Assembly: GCF_008704855.1 (NCBI RefSeq)
Contig: NZ_CP023691.1
Location: 4,340,001-4,404,000 of the forward strand
DNA length: 64,000 nucleotides
Origin: Streptomyces platensis
GTDB taxonomy: Bacteria > Actinomycetota > Actinomycetes > Streptomycetales > Streptomycetaceae
Direction: 5' to 3'
In this document: positions 50,591 to 58,593 of the stretch, one piece after another
Layout of the letters: each line of letters opens with the position of its first letter
Numbering within the stretch: the stretch's first letter is position 1
Translations under genes and position numbers: made by a program
Notes under the pieces: model-generated
Told to the model about the DNA's origin: nothing
Database searches by the model: none
What the model saw: the letters and a program-made list of their open reading frames with translations, nothing else

Positions 50591-51507
50591 TCCGCGGGCT
50601 TCGCTTCGGCACCCGTGGCGCCGGCGGCGTCGGACGCGTCCTCGGTCTCGGCCGCCCAGCGGTGGGCCAGCGCGGCGGCCCGGTCGGCCAGTTCCTGCAC
50701 GTCCCGGCCCTGGCGGCCTGCTGCATAACCGATCAGAAAGGTCGTCAGCGGCGCGGCGGGGCGGGCCACGCCATGGGCCGCGTCTCGCGCGAGATCGAGA
50801 AGCGCCGCCGTGTCGACATCGAGCTCGATGCCCAGTTCGGCCTTGACTGCGGTGATCCATTCGTCCAACACGTTCCCATGCTCCCTGATACGGGCGCGTG
50901 CCGCGCTGATGTCTTCCCAGGTGTCGCAGTCGAAGGAGGCCGTGACGGTGGGGTCCGGGACCCGTTCGAGCACCAACTCGGCCAGCAGCGCGCGCAGCGG
51001 GAGTCCGTCAAGGCTGCCGTGTGTGGCTCGTATCCGTGTCAGCGCACGGCGCAGCGGCTCTGCTCGGTAGGCCGCCACCAGCGGCTGGTCCCGCCCCGAG
51101 GCGTCCCGGAGCATCGCCCCGTCGCGCGGCGCGGCACTCCCGCCCGGTCCGGCAGCGCCTGGCATGTATGTCGCCGCCGCCAGGAGGCCCCGTACCGTCG
51201 CGGCCGTCAGGAACGGGAGGTCGGCGGAGAGGACGAGCACCGTGGGGGCGGTGGTGTGCCGCAGGCCGGCGTCCAGCGCGGCGAGCGGGCCGCCGCCGGG
51301 CGGGTCCTCCAGGGCGTGGACGACGGCGCGGTTGGTCGGGCGCGGGGGGCCGACGACGACGGTCGTCGCGGCGTCGGGGCAGGCGGCGAGCACCCGGTCC
51401 AGCAGCGGACGGCCGCCGACGGGCAGGGCGGGTTTGTCCGCCCCGCCGAGCCGCCGGGCCGCGCCGCCGGCCAGCACGACGAGGTCGTGGTCGGTGAGGT
51501 CGTTCAC
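50587..51507 (-). CDS. mobA: Molybdenum cofactor guanylyltransferase (MobA-like) with C-terminal DUF6457-like domain
   Basis: 306 aa. N-terminal NTP-transferase domain (about 1-190) opens with VVLAGGAARRLGGADKPALP (the LAGGxxxRxGxxK GTP-binding loop) and contains VLSADLPFLT (metal-binding Asp). It should attach GMP to the molybdenum cofactor. The C-terminal ~90 residues (LDEWITAVKAELGIELDVDT...PLTTFLIGYAAGRQG) form a small helical domain that in actinobacteria is often fused to MobA. First gene of mobA-moeA-channel. Start ATG 51507. In some annotations this fold is called an NTP transferase without function, so the MobA assignment relies partly on the moeA neighbour. Confidence 0.82.
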   Translation of the reverse strand: MNDLTDHDLVVLAGGAARRLGGADKPALPVGGRPLLDRVLAACPDAATTVVVGPPRPTNRAVVHALEDPPGGGPLAALDAGLRHTTAPTVLVLSADLPFLTAATVRGLLAAATYMPGAAGPGGSAAPRDGAMLRDASGRDQPLVAAYRAEPLRRALTRIRATHGSLDGLPLRALLAELVLERVPDPTVTASFDCDTWEDISAARARIREHGNVLDEWITAVKAELGIELDVDTAALLDLARDAAHGVARPAAPLTTFLIGYAAGRQGRDVQELADRAAALAHRWAAETEDASDAAGATGAEAKPAE

Positions 51508-51633
51508 CCCTTGAGTATCGCCGGGGGCACCCGGTTCACACCGCTGCCGGAGCGAGAGCGGATGTCAGCTCCGCCACAGCGGACGCGGCCGGGGCGGCCG
51601 GTGGCATCACCGCTGCCTCCGGCCGCACTCCCG

Positions 51634-53244
51634 TCACAGTGTCCGGAGCAACAGCGCGGGCTGCTCGACGCAGTCGGCCACGAACCGGAGGAAGCCCCCG
51701 GCGGTGCCGCCGTCGCACACCCGGTGATCGAAGGTGAGCGAGAGCTGGACGACCTGCCGGACGGCCAACTCGCCTTCGTGCACCCAGGGTTTGGCGGCTA
51801 TCCGGCCGATGCCGAGCATCGCCGCCTCGGGGTGGTTGATGATCGGCGTGGAGCCGTCGACGCCGAACACGCCGTAGTTGTTGAGGGTGAAGGTGCCATG
51901 GGTCAGCTCGGCCAGGGAGAGCCCGCCGGCCCTGGCGGTTTCGGTGAGCCTGGCGATCTCGGCGGACAGCTCCTCGACCGTACGGGCATGGGCGTCCCGT
52001 ACGACCGGCACCACCAGGCCGCGGTCGGTCTGCGCCGCGAAGCCCAGATGGACGGCGGGCAGCCGGACGATCTCCTGGGTCTTGGTGTCGACGGTGGAGT
52101 TCAGCGCCGGGAACCGGGCGAGCGCGGCCGTACAGATCCGGGCCAGCACTGCCAGCAGCGACACCTTGGGGGCGCCCGGCACATTCATCGCCCTACGGGC
52201 GGCGAGCAGCTCGGTGGCATCGGCCTCCACCCAGCAGGTCGCCTCCGGGATCTCCCGGCGGCTGCGGCTGAACTTCTCGGCGGCGGCACCGAGCATCCCC
52301 TTCAGCGGGATCCGCTCTTCACCCGCCGCGGTGCCGGTCGCGGCCCCGACGGCTGTCACGACCCCGGCCCGCGACACGCCCGTCACACCGGCACCGGCCG
52401 TCCCGTGGGTACCGACAGTGGTGGCTCCTGCGGCACCGGCGGTCTCCCGCTCCTGCCGCGCCCGGATCGCGCACTCGACGTCCGTACGGAGGATCAGCCC
52501 ATCCCGTCCGGATCCCGTCAACTCCCGCAGATCCAGGCCGTTCTCCCGCGCCATCCGGCGCACCAGCGGGGAGATGACGGCCACCGTACGGCCGTCGTCC
52601 TCCACCGCACCGGCTTCGGCCGGCCCGGCTGCCCCGGAGGTCCCGGCTGCCGCGGTGACGCCGGTCGCCCCGACGGCCGTCGCCCCGGCGGCAACCGCCT
52701 CTGAACCGCCGGGCGCCCCCTCGGCCGCTCCGGCCCCGGCCGAGCCGTCCGCCACCCCGCCGGGCGGCCGTGGCACTCCCGCCGTGGGGCCGGCTCCGGG
52801 CCCCGGCCGGATACGGCGCCGACGCGCCGCCGCCGCACTCGTGCCGTACCCGACGAGCACATTCCCGGACCCGGCATCCGCCGCACCGTCCGCGGGCGTC
52901 CCCGAGGCCCCACCGGCATCGGGCGTACCGCCTTCCGCACCCGCCCCGGAGTCCGGTCCCGTCCCGGGGCCGGCCCCCGCGAGGTCATCCGGCACCGCCC
53001 CCACGGCGACGGTCACCAGCGGTGCCCCGACCGGGACTTCGGCCCCCTCCTCGCCGAAGCGGGCGGTCACCACGCCCCCATACGGGCACGGCACCTCCAC
53101 CATCGCCTTGGCGGTCTCGACCTCCACCACCGGCTGGTCGATGGCCACCACCTCGCCGACCTCGACCATCCAGTGCACGATCGTCGCCTCGGTGAGGCCC
53201 TCCCCCAGGTCAGGCAGGGTGAATTCGCGGACCACGGCCATCAC
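51634..53244 (-). CDS. bkdC2: Branched-chain/aryl 2-oxo acid dehydrogenase E2, set 2
   Basis: 536 aa. Lipoyl domain (about 5-80; lipoyl Lys in VETAKAMVEVP), a very long Gly/Ala/Thr-rich linker (about 85-230), peripheral-subunit-binding domain (about 232-270; LVRRMARENGLDLRELTGSG), another linker, and the catalytic domain (about 310-536) with active-site FDHRVCDGG. A CoA-acyltransferase for the set 2 complex. The start overlaps the bkdB2 stop: GTG 53244 or ATG 53241. The linkers are longer than in set 1. The 126-bp gap after it, towards mobA, shows no feature. Confidence 0.9.
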   Translation of the reverse strand: MMAVVREFTLPDLGEGLTEATIVHWMVEVGEVVAIDQPVVEVETAKAMVEVPCPYGGVVTARFGEEGAEVPVGAPLVTVAVGAVPDDLAGAGPGTGPDSGAGAEGGTPDAGGASGTPADGAADAGSGNVLVGYGTSAAAARRRRIRPGPGAGPTAGVPRPPGGVADGSAGAGAAEGAPGGSEAVAAGATAVGATGVTAAAGTSGAAGPAEAGAVEDDGRTVAVISPLVRRMARENGLDLRELTGSGRDGLILRTDVECAIRARQERETAGAAGATTVGTHGTAGAGVTGVSRAGVVTAVGAATGTAAGEERIPLKGMLGAAAEKFSRSRREIPEATCWVEADATELLAARRAMNVPGAPKVSLLAVLARICTAALARFPALNSTVDTKTQEIVRLPAVHLGFAAQTDRGLVVPVVRDAHARTVEELSAEIARLTETARAGGLSLAELTHGTFTLNNYGVFGVDGSTPIINHPEAAMLGIGRIAAKPWVHEGELAVRQVVQLSLTFDHRVCDGGTAGGFLRFVADCVEQPALLLRTL

Positions 53245-54275
53245 TCACCACGTCCCTCGGTCCAGTCCGACTCCCACTGGAGGCGGGCGACGGTGTCCAG
53301 AATCCGGTCCACGCCCGGAAGGTGGTGCCGTTCCAGCATCGGCGGCGGATACGGGATGTCGAAGCCGGCGACGCGCAGCACCGGCGCCTCCAGGTGGTGG
53401 AAGCAGCGTTCGGTGATACGGGCGGCGATCTCGCCGCCGGGGCCGCCGAATCCGTTGGACTCATGGACGACCACGGCCCGGCCGGTCCGCCGCACCGAGG
53501 CGCAGACCGTCTCGTCGTCGAACGGCATCAGGGACCGCAGATCGACCACTTCCAGGTCCCAGCCCTCGGCGCGGGCGGCCTCGGCGGCCTCCATGCAGAC
53601 CGGGAGCGACGGGCCGTAGGTGATCAGCGTGGCGCTGCTGCCGCGGCGCCGGATCTCGGCCCGGCCCAGGGGCGCGACCTCGGTGGGTGCGTCGGGCGAC
53701 CAGTCGGCCTTGGACCAGTACAGCCGCTTGGGTTCGAGGAAGACGACCGGGTCGTCGGAGGCGATCGCGGCGCGCAGCAGTCCGTAGGCGTCCTCGACGG
53801 TCGCCGGGGTGACGACCTGGAGCCCCGGGGTGGCGAGGTAATACGCCTCGGAGGAGTCGCTGTGGTGCTCGACGCCGCCGATTCCGCCGCCATAGGGGAC
53901 ACGGATGGTCAGCGGCATCGTCAGCGCGCCATGAGTGCGGTTACGCATCCGGGCGACATGGCTGATCAGCTGCTCGAACGCCGGGTAGGCGAAGGCGTCG
54001 AACTGCATCTCGACGACCGGCCGCAGCCCGTACATCGCCATGCCGACGGCGGTGCCCAGGATGCCGGCCTCGGCGAGCGCGGTGTCCGTGCAGCGGTCCT
54101 CGCCGAATTCCTTGGCGAGGCCGTCGGTGACCCGGAAGACGCCGCCCAGGGTGCCGACGTCCTCGCCCATGACATGCACGGACGGGTCGTCGGCCATGGC
54201 GTCGCGCAGCGCGCGGGTCAGCGCCTGCGCCATGGTGGCGGGCTTGCGCGCGGTCGCCGGAGCGGTGGTCGTCAT
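53241..54275 (-). CDS. bkdB2: Branched-chain/aryl 2-oxo acid dehydrogenase E1 beta, set 2
   Basis: 344 aa, paralogue of BkdB1. Landmarks: VHVMGEDVGTLGGVFRVTDGL, EMQFDAFAYPAFEQLISHVAR, YGGGIGGVEHHSDSSEAYYLA, DDPVVFLEPKRLYW and APVLRVAGFDIPYPPPMLERHHLPG. All catalytic and interface residues expected are present. ATG 54275 overlaps the bkdA2 stop (ATGA) and has GAGGAGGCC in front, so translation is coupled. Substrate preference relative to set 1 cannot be read off; the PaaR-like operator upstream of bkdA2 hints at aromatic 2-oxo acids. Confidence 0.93.
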   Translation of the reverse strand: MTTTAPATARKPATMAQALTRALRDAMADDPSVHVMGEDVGTLGGVFRVTDGLAKEFGEDRCTDTALAEAGILGTAVGMAMYGLRPVVEMQFDAFAYPAFEQLISHVARMRNRTHGALTMPLTIRVPYGGGIGGVEHHSDSSEAYYLATPGLQVVTPATVEDAYGLLRAAIASDDPVVFLEPKRLYWSKADWSPDAPTEVAPLGRAEIRRRGSSATLITYGPSLPVCMEAAEAARAEGWDLEVVDLRSLMPFDDETVCASVRRTGRAVVVHESNGFGGPGGEIAARITERCFHHLEAPVLRVAGFDIPYPPPMLERHHLPGVDRILDTVARLQWESDWTEGRGE

Positions 54276-55465
54276 GGCCTGGCCTCCTCGGCGGACCCGT
54301 TGGTGCCCGCTGCGTCCTCGGTGTGTCCGGCGGCCTCGGCGTCCAGCTCGGCACGCAGCTGTGCGGCCTGGGCACGCAGTTGGCTGGTCTGCTCGGCGAA
54401 TACGTGGGTGAACAGGTCCATCGGGTCCACCTCCGGGTCGGCGTTCATCCGCTCCCGGAGGTCGGCGGCCATGTGCTCGGCACCGTCCCGGGTGGCGCCG
54501 ACGAAATCATCGGTCAGCAGATCGCGGGCGGCCAGCTCGCGCTCCAGAAGGGCTATCGGGTCGTGTGCCTTCCAGGTCTCGACCTCGGCGTCGCTGCGGT
54601 AGCGGGTGGCGTCATCGGCGTTGGTGTGCGCCTCGATGCGATAGGTGACGGCCTCGATGAGGGTGGGACCGCCGCCCCTGCGGGCGCGCGCCACGGCCTC
54701 GGTGAGCACCTCGTGCATCGCGGGGGCGTCGTTGCCGTCCACCAGACGGCCCGGCATGCCGTATCCGACCGCCTTGTGGGCGAGGGACGGCGCGGCGGTC
54801 TGCTTGGCGAGCGGCACAGAGATCGCGAACCCGTTGTTCTGGACGAGGAAGACGACCGGCGCCTGCCAGACCGCCGCGAAATTCAGCGCCTCGTGGAAGT
54901 CGCCCTCGCTCGTGCCGCCGTCGCCGACCATGGCCAGCGCGACCACCTCGTCGCCCTTGAGGCGGGCGGCGTGCGCCAGGCCCACGGCATGCGGGAGCTG
55001 GGTGGCGAGCGGGGTGCACAGGGGGGCGATGCGGTGTTCGTGAGGGTCGTAGCCGTTGTGCCAGTCGCCGCGCAGCAGCGTCAGGGCCTGTACGGGGTCG
55101 AGACCGCGGGCCACTGCGGCGAGGGTGTCGCGGTAGCTGGGGAAGAGCCAGTCCCGGTCTTCGAGGGCCAGCGCCGCGGCGACCTCGCAGGCCTCCTGGC
55201 CGGTGGAGGACGGGTAGACCGCCAGGCGTCCCTGCCGGGCCAGTGCCGTGGCCTGGGCGTTGTACCGGCGGCCGCGGACCAGCTGGGTGTACAGCCGGGT
55301 CAGCAGTCCGGAGTCGAGCCGGGCGGCGGCGTCCGTGCCCAGGAGGCGGTAGGGCTCCGCGTCGGGCAGGAGGGGCGTGGGGTCGACGCGCGGCTGCCAG
55401 GCGGGCGGCGGACCGGCCAGGCTGCTCTTGTTCCTGCTGCTGCCGGGCTGCTCAAGGACCGTCAT
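54272..55465 (-). CDS. bkdA2: Branched-chain/aryl 2-oxo acid dehydrogenase E1 alpha, set 2
   Basis: 397 aa. Thiamine diphosphate motif VGDGGTSEGDFHEALNFAAVW...NNGFAIS, GRLAVYPSSTGQEACEVAAAL, RIEAHTNADDATRYR loop. The N-terminus (MTVLEQPGSSRNKSSLAG) is ordinary, without the basic tail of BkdA1. ATG 55465 is fixed by AGGAGGT 8 nt upstream; an in-frame GTG at 55474 is too close to that site. First gene of bkdA2-B2-C2, divergent from bkdR. A palindrome of the PaaR type lies 111 bp upstream of the start. Confidence 0.93.
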   Translation of the reverse strand: MTVLEQPGSSRNKSSLAGPPPAWQPRVDPTPLLPDAEPYRLLGTDAAARLDSGLLTRLYTQLVRGRRYNAQATALARQGRLAVYPSSTGQEACEVAAALALEDRDWLFPSYRDTLAAVARGLDPVQALTLLRGDWHNGYDPHEHRIAPLCTPLATQLPHAVGLAHAARLKGDEVVALAMVGDGGTSEGDFHEALNFAAVWQAPVVFLVQNNGFAISVPLAKQTAAPSLAHKAVGYGMPGRLVDGNDAPAMHEVLTEAVARARRGGGPTLIEAVTYRIEAHTNADDATRYRSDAEVETWKAHDPIALLERELAARDLLTDDFVGATRDGAEHMAADLRERMNADPEVDPMDLFTHVFAEQTSQLRAQAAQLRAELDAEAAGHTEDAAGTNGSAEEARP

Positions 55466-55575
55466 GTCGAGCACCTCCTCGGATCGAAGGGGGCGGCGCC
55501 AGGCGCCTCATAGGGGTGGTGTGCGGGCGGCGGGCGGGCAGGATGGAATCGGCCAGGGCGGGTACGCCCTGCCCT

Positions 55576-55589
55576 ACCGATTGTTCGGT
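55576..55589. promoter_or_regulatory. PaaR-type operator between bkdA2 and bkdR
   Basis: ACCGATTGTTCGGT, a 5-bp inverted repeat with 4-bp centre. The same motif occurs in the paaH/paaN and paaA promoters (58505, 63186). Core ACCG-NN-TG-NN-CGGT has one base changed from the other two. It lies midway in the 225-bp divergent gap, 111 bp from bkdA2 and 101 bp from bkdR. Confidence 0.7.
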
Positions 55590-55622
55590 CGCTGATGCAT
55601 TTTGGCTACAGGCGGGCTCAGC

Positions 55623-55646
55623 CTGTGGACAAACGGTTCTCCACAG
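55623..55646. promoter_or_regulatory. Inverted CTGTGGA-N10-TCCACAG element upstream of bkdR
   Basis: CTGTGGA and TCCACAG face each other over 10 bp, ending 44 bp before the bkdR start. TGTGGACAA (55624-55632) is the exact complement of the Streptomyces DnaA box TTGTCCACA, and TTCTCCACA (55637-55645) fits the degenerate form. Alternatively it is the Lrp/BkdR autoregulatory site. Confidence 0.5.
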
Positions 55647-55690
55647 CTTGAGATGAAGCCAGGGCGTCCACCAAGGGGAGGCGGGACCAT

Positions 55691-56230
55691 ATGCCGGACG
55701 AACAGATGGCCAATTCCGGCGGACAACCGGCGACGGCAGCCGGCCCGCCGCCGACGCCCTCCGCCCCGCCCTCGCCGGCCGCACGCCCGCTGGACACCAT
55801 CGACCGCTCGATCCTGCGCATGCTCCAGACCGACGGCCGGGCCTCGATACGCTCCGTCGCCGAGCGGGTGCATGTCTCGCGCGCCAATGCCTACGCCCGG
55901 ATCAACCGGCTGATCGACGACGGTGTGATCCGCGGCTTCAGCGCCCTCATCGACCAGGAACGGGCAGGTCAGGGCGCCTCTGCCTACATCACGCTGAAGA
56001 TCGTGCAGAACTCCTGGCGGACCGTGCGCAAGCAGCTCACGGCGCTGCCGGGCGCCACGCACATCGCGCTGGTCAGCGGCGATTTCGATGTGCTGCTGCT
56101 GGTCCACACCAAGGACAACCGCGAGCTGCGCGAACTGGTCCTCACCCGTATCCAGTCGATACCGGAGGTCCTGAGCACCCGCACCCTGCTGGTCTTCGAG
56201 GAGACCGATCTCGGCCCCGAAGAGGAATGA
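55691..56230 (+). CDS. bkdR: Lrp/AsnC family regulator of bkd genes
   Basis: 179 aa. A disordered Pro/Ala-rich leader (about 1-32) precedes an AsnC-type helix-turn-helix (about 34-85; LDTIDRSILRMLQTDGRASIRSVAERVHVSRANAYARINRL) and the RAM ligand-binding/oligomerisation domain (about 100-172; LPGATHIALVSGDFDVLLLVHTKD). Lrp-type proteins form octamers that sense amino acids. Divergent position next to bkdA2 is the classic arrangement for BkdR, which controls branched-chain amino-acid catabolism. ATG 55691 follows AAGGGGAGG. It converges on the TetR gene. Confidence 0.88.
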   Translation: MPDEQMANSGGQPATAAGPPPTPSAPPSPAARPLDTIDRSILRMLQTDGRASIRSVAERVHVSRANAYARINRLIDDGVIRGFSALIDQERAGQGASAYITLKIVQNSWRTVRKQLTALPGATHIALVSGDFDVLLLVHTKDNRELRELVLTRIQSIPEVLSTRTLLVFEETDLGPEEE

Positions 56231-56333
56231 CCGGCCGGCCGCCGCTGGGGCTCACCGAGGGCGCCGCCCGTCAGGGGGCGGCCGGGATCACGCCCCAGGA
56301 ACACCGTTCCCAGCGGCCATCCGATCGCGCGGA

Positions 56334-56924
56334 TCAGGCCTTGCGCAGCCCCGCGAACGCCGTGCGCACCACGGCCTCGGCGACCTCGTCACGGCTCGCC
56401 GAGCCGCCCCGCCCCGGCCGGTACCACTCCACAATCGAGTTGATCATGCCGAAGAGCAGCCGGGTGGCCAGCCGGATGTCCACGTCGTCCCGCAGGTCGC
56501 CGTCGGCGGCGGCCTGCTTGAGCAGGTCGGACACCGCGTGGTCGAACTCCCGGCGACGCTCCATGGCCCACCGCTCGGTGTCCGTGTTTCCGCGCACCCG
56601 CAACAGCAGCGTCACATAGGGGAGTTCATCCATCAGCACCTCGGCCACGCGTCGGGTGACATGCTCCAGCCGCTCGATCGCCCGTCCCTGGAGGGCGCCC
56701 GGTTCCTCCAGCACACCGAACAGCCCGTCCAGCGCCCGGCTTATGGCGCGGTGCAGCAGCTCTTCCTTGCTGCGCACATGGTGGTAGATCGAGGACTTCG
56801 AGATGCCGGCCGCCTTGGAGAGGTGCTCCATGGACGTGCCGTCGTAGCCGCGCTCGATGAACACCTCGACGGCGACCGCGAGCAGCGAATCGGGCGTATA
56901 GGTGTCGCGCTTGGCCATGGTCAT
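56334..56924 (-). CDS. paaR: TetR family repressor of phenylacetate catabolism (PaaR-like)
   Basis: 196 aa. N-terminal TetR helix-turn-helix (about 10-55; AVEVFIERGYDGTSMEHLSKAAGISKSSIYHHVRSKEELL), then an all-helical ligand domain (LERLEHVTRRVAEVLMDELPY, LLFGMINSIVEWYRPG). It begins 2 nt after the paaH stop, so the two form an operon. Three copies of one palindrome, matching (from memory) the Corynebacterium PaaR operator core, lie at paaH/paaN, paaA and bkdA2/bkdR, so this is the best candidate repressor for all, relieved by phenylacetyl-CoA. ATG 56924 is used; ATG 56918 two codons later is also possible. Confidence 0.8.
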   Translation of the reverse strand: MTMAKRDTYTPDSLLAVAVEVFIERGYDGTSMEHLSKAAGISKSSIYHHVRSKEELLHRAISRALDGLFGVLEEPGALQGRAIERLEHVTRRVAEVLMDELPYVTLLLRVRGNTDTERWAMERRREFDHAVSDLLKQAAADGDLRDDVDIRLATRLLFGMINSIVEWYRPGRGGSASRDEVAEAVVRTAFAGLRKA

Positions 56925-56926
56925 GA

Positions 56927-58447
56927 TTAGAGCACCAATTCCTCGAGGTCTGCACGGCGCCGCAGCGCCCAGGACGGTACGTAGCGTCCACCGGCATTTT
57001 GGTGGTGCATCGAAGCCAGCAGATCCCCTACCCAACGGGCGCCCAGCCGCTCGACCCATTCCATGGGGCCGCCGGGGTAGTTCACGCCGAGCCGCATGGC
57101 CGTGTCGATGTCCTCGGGGGTGGCGACGCCGCGGGCCGCGGCGTCCACGGCGAAGTCGATGATCATCGCGACCGTCCGGGCGACGATCATGCCGGGGACG
57201 TCTTCGATCACACTGACCTGCTTGCCCAGCGCCTGGAACAGCCCGACGGCCTCAGCGAGGTCCTCCTCGGAGACCGCCGCCGAGGCCGCCAGGGCGATCC
57301 GGGTCGCGGCGCGGTAGTCCAGGGACAGGTCAAAGCGGATGCAGTTCTCCTGGGCGGGCGTCGTGGCCGGACAGCCATTGGTCAGCGCCAGACGGGCCCC
57401 GCCCGGAAGACGGATGGAGCCTTCCGCCACCCCCGTCGTGCGGTCGCCGGTGACCTTGATGCCCGCCTCTTCGATCAGCTCGCGCAGCACCGCCGCGGGG
57501 CCGGGCAGCTTCCCGTGCAGCCCGACGGATGCGGGCGCCGGGCAGGGCTCCGCCGTCCGCGGTTCCGGCCGCGGCGCGCCCTCGGAGTAGTCGAACCAGC
57601 CGCGCCCCGCCTTGCGGCCGTGCAGCCCGGACTCGACCAGCCGGCGCTGCGCCAGGGAGGGGGTGAACTTCGGGTCCTGGAAGAAGGCCTGCCACACGGA
57701 GTGGGTGACCGCCTCGTTCACGTCCTGTCCGATGAGGTCGGTCAGCTCGAAGGGCCCCATCTTGAATCCGGTGCCCTCGCGCAGCACCGCATCGATGGTG
57801 GCGGGGTCGGCGACCCGCTCCTCGTACACCCGCAGGGCCTCGGCGTAGAAGGGACGGGCGATGCGGTTGACGATGAAACCGGGGGTGTCGGCGCAGCGCA
57901 CCGGCCGCTTCCCCCAAGCCGCGGCGGTGTCGTACGCCGTGGTGGCGGCCGCCTCGTCGGTGGCGAAGCCGCTGATCACCTCGACCAGGGGGAGCAGCGG
58001 CGCGGGGTTGAAGAAGTGCAGGCCCACGCAGCGGCCGGGGTGGCGCAGCCGGCCCGCGACCGCGGTCACGGACAGCGAAGAGGTGTTGGTGGCCAGCAGG
58101 CAGTCCGCCGCGACGATGTCCTCCAGGGCGGTGAACAGCTCCTGTTTGGCCGGAAGTTGCTCCAGAATCGCCTCGATGACCAGTGCGGCGTCGGCCAGCT
58201 CTGCGAGGGCGGTGGCGGGGGAGAGGCGCGCGCGGGCGGCGTCCCGCGCGTCCGCCGGGATCCGGCCTTTTTCGACGAGCCGGTCCAGCCGGCTCCCGAT
58301 CGCCTCGGCGGCCTGCGCGGCGCGTCCGGGGGCGGTGTCATGGAGGAGTACGCGGTGGCCGGCGACCAGCGCCACCTGCGCGATGCCCTGTCCCATGGTG
58401 CCGGTGCCCACCACTGCCACGGTGCTGCTGGTCCCGAGTGCCGTCAT
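56927..58447 (-). CDS. paaH: 3-hydroxyacyl-CoA dehydrogenase of phenylacetate degradation
   Basis: 506 aa. NAD-binding Rossmann domain opens VAVVGTGTMGQGIAQVALVAGH. The signature HFFNPAPLLPLVEVI follows at about residue 142. Two C-terminal 3HCDH domains are present (DTPGFIVNRIARPFYAEALRVYEE, about 190-290, and DVPGMIVARTVAMIIDFAVDAAARGV, about 408-500), the long PaaH/FadB2-type arrangement. It oxidises the 3-hydroxyadipyl-CoA intermediate formed after ring opening. GTG/ATG start at 58447 (MTALGTSSTVAVVG). It lies divergently from paaN with a PaaR-type operator between. Confidence 0.88.
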   Translation of the reverse strand: MTALGTSSTVAVVGTGTMGQGIAQVALVAGHRVLLHDTAPGRAAQAAEAIGSRLDRLVEKGRIPADARDAARARLSPATALAELADAALVIEAILEQLPAKQELFTALEDIVAADCLLATNTSSLSVTAVAGRLRHPGRCVGLHFFNPAPLLPLVEVISGFATDEAAATTAYDTAAAWGKRPVRCADTPGFIVNRIARPFYAEALRVYEERVADPATIDAVLREGTGFKMGPFELTDLIGQDVNEAVTHSVWQAFFQDPKFTPSLAQRRLVESGLHGRKAGRGWFDYSEGAPRPEPRTAEPCPAPASVGLHGKLPGPAAVLRELIEEAGIKVTGDRTTGVAEGSIRLPGGARLALTNGCPATTPAQENCIRFDLSLDYRAATRIALAASAAVSEEDLAEAVGLFQALGKQVSVIEDVPGMIVARTVAMIIDFAVDAAARGVATPEDIDTAMRLGVNYPGGPMEWVERLGARWVGDLLASMHHQNAGGRYVPSWALRRRADLEELVL

Positions 58448-58471
58448 GCCCGCTGATCCTCCCCGACCGAC

Positions 58472-58480
58472 TTTTCCACA
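58472..58480 (+). promoter_or_regulatory. DnaA-box-like sequence TTTTCCACA
   Basis: One base off the Streptomyces DnaA consensus (third position T). It lies in the paaH/paaN gap, next to the PaaR-type operator. It may be a chance AT-rich match. Confidence 0.25.
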
Positions 58481-58496
58481 GGCTGGCCGGGCCCTC

Positions 58497-58524
58497 TTGC
58501 CCCGACCGATCGTTCGGTTACTCT
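58497..58524 (+). promoter_or_regulatory. Candidate paaN promoter with operator between -35 and -10
   Basis: TTGCCC (58497-58502), 16-bp spacer, TACTCT (58519-58524). The operator palindrome 58505-58518 fills the spacer, so a bound TetR protein would block RNA polymerase. Confidence 0.5.
58505..58518. promoter_or_regulatory. PaaR-type operator between paaH and paaN
   Basis: ACCGATCGTTCGGT, perfectly of the form ACCG-NN-CG-NN-CGGT. It can control both paaH-paaR (start 58447) and paaN (start 58594). Confidence 0.8.
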
Positions 58525-58593
58525 AACTCCGTTGCCTTGTCCGCTCCCAGCCCCTATCCACTTCCGCCCAGCTCGACGAGGAGTTGGTCATCG

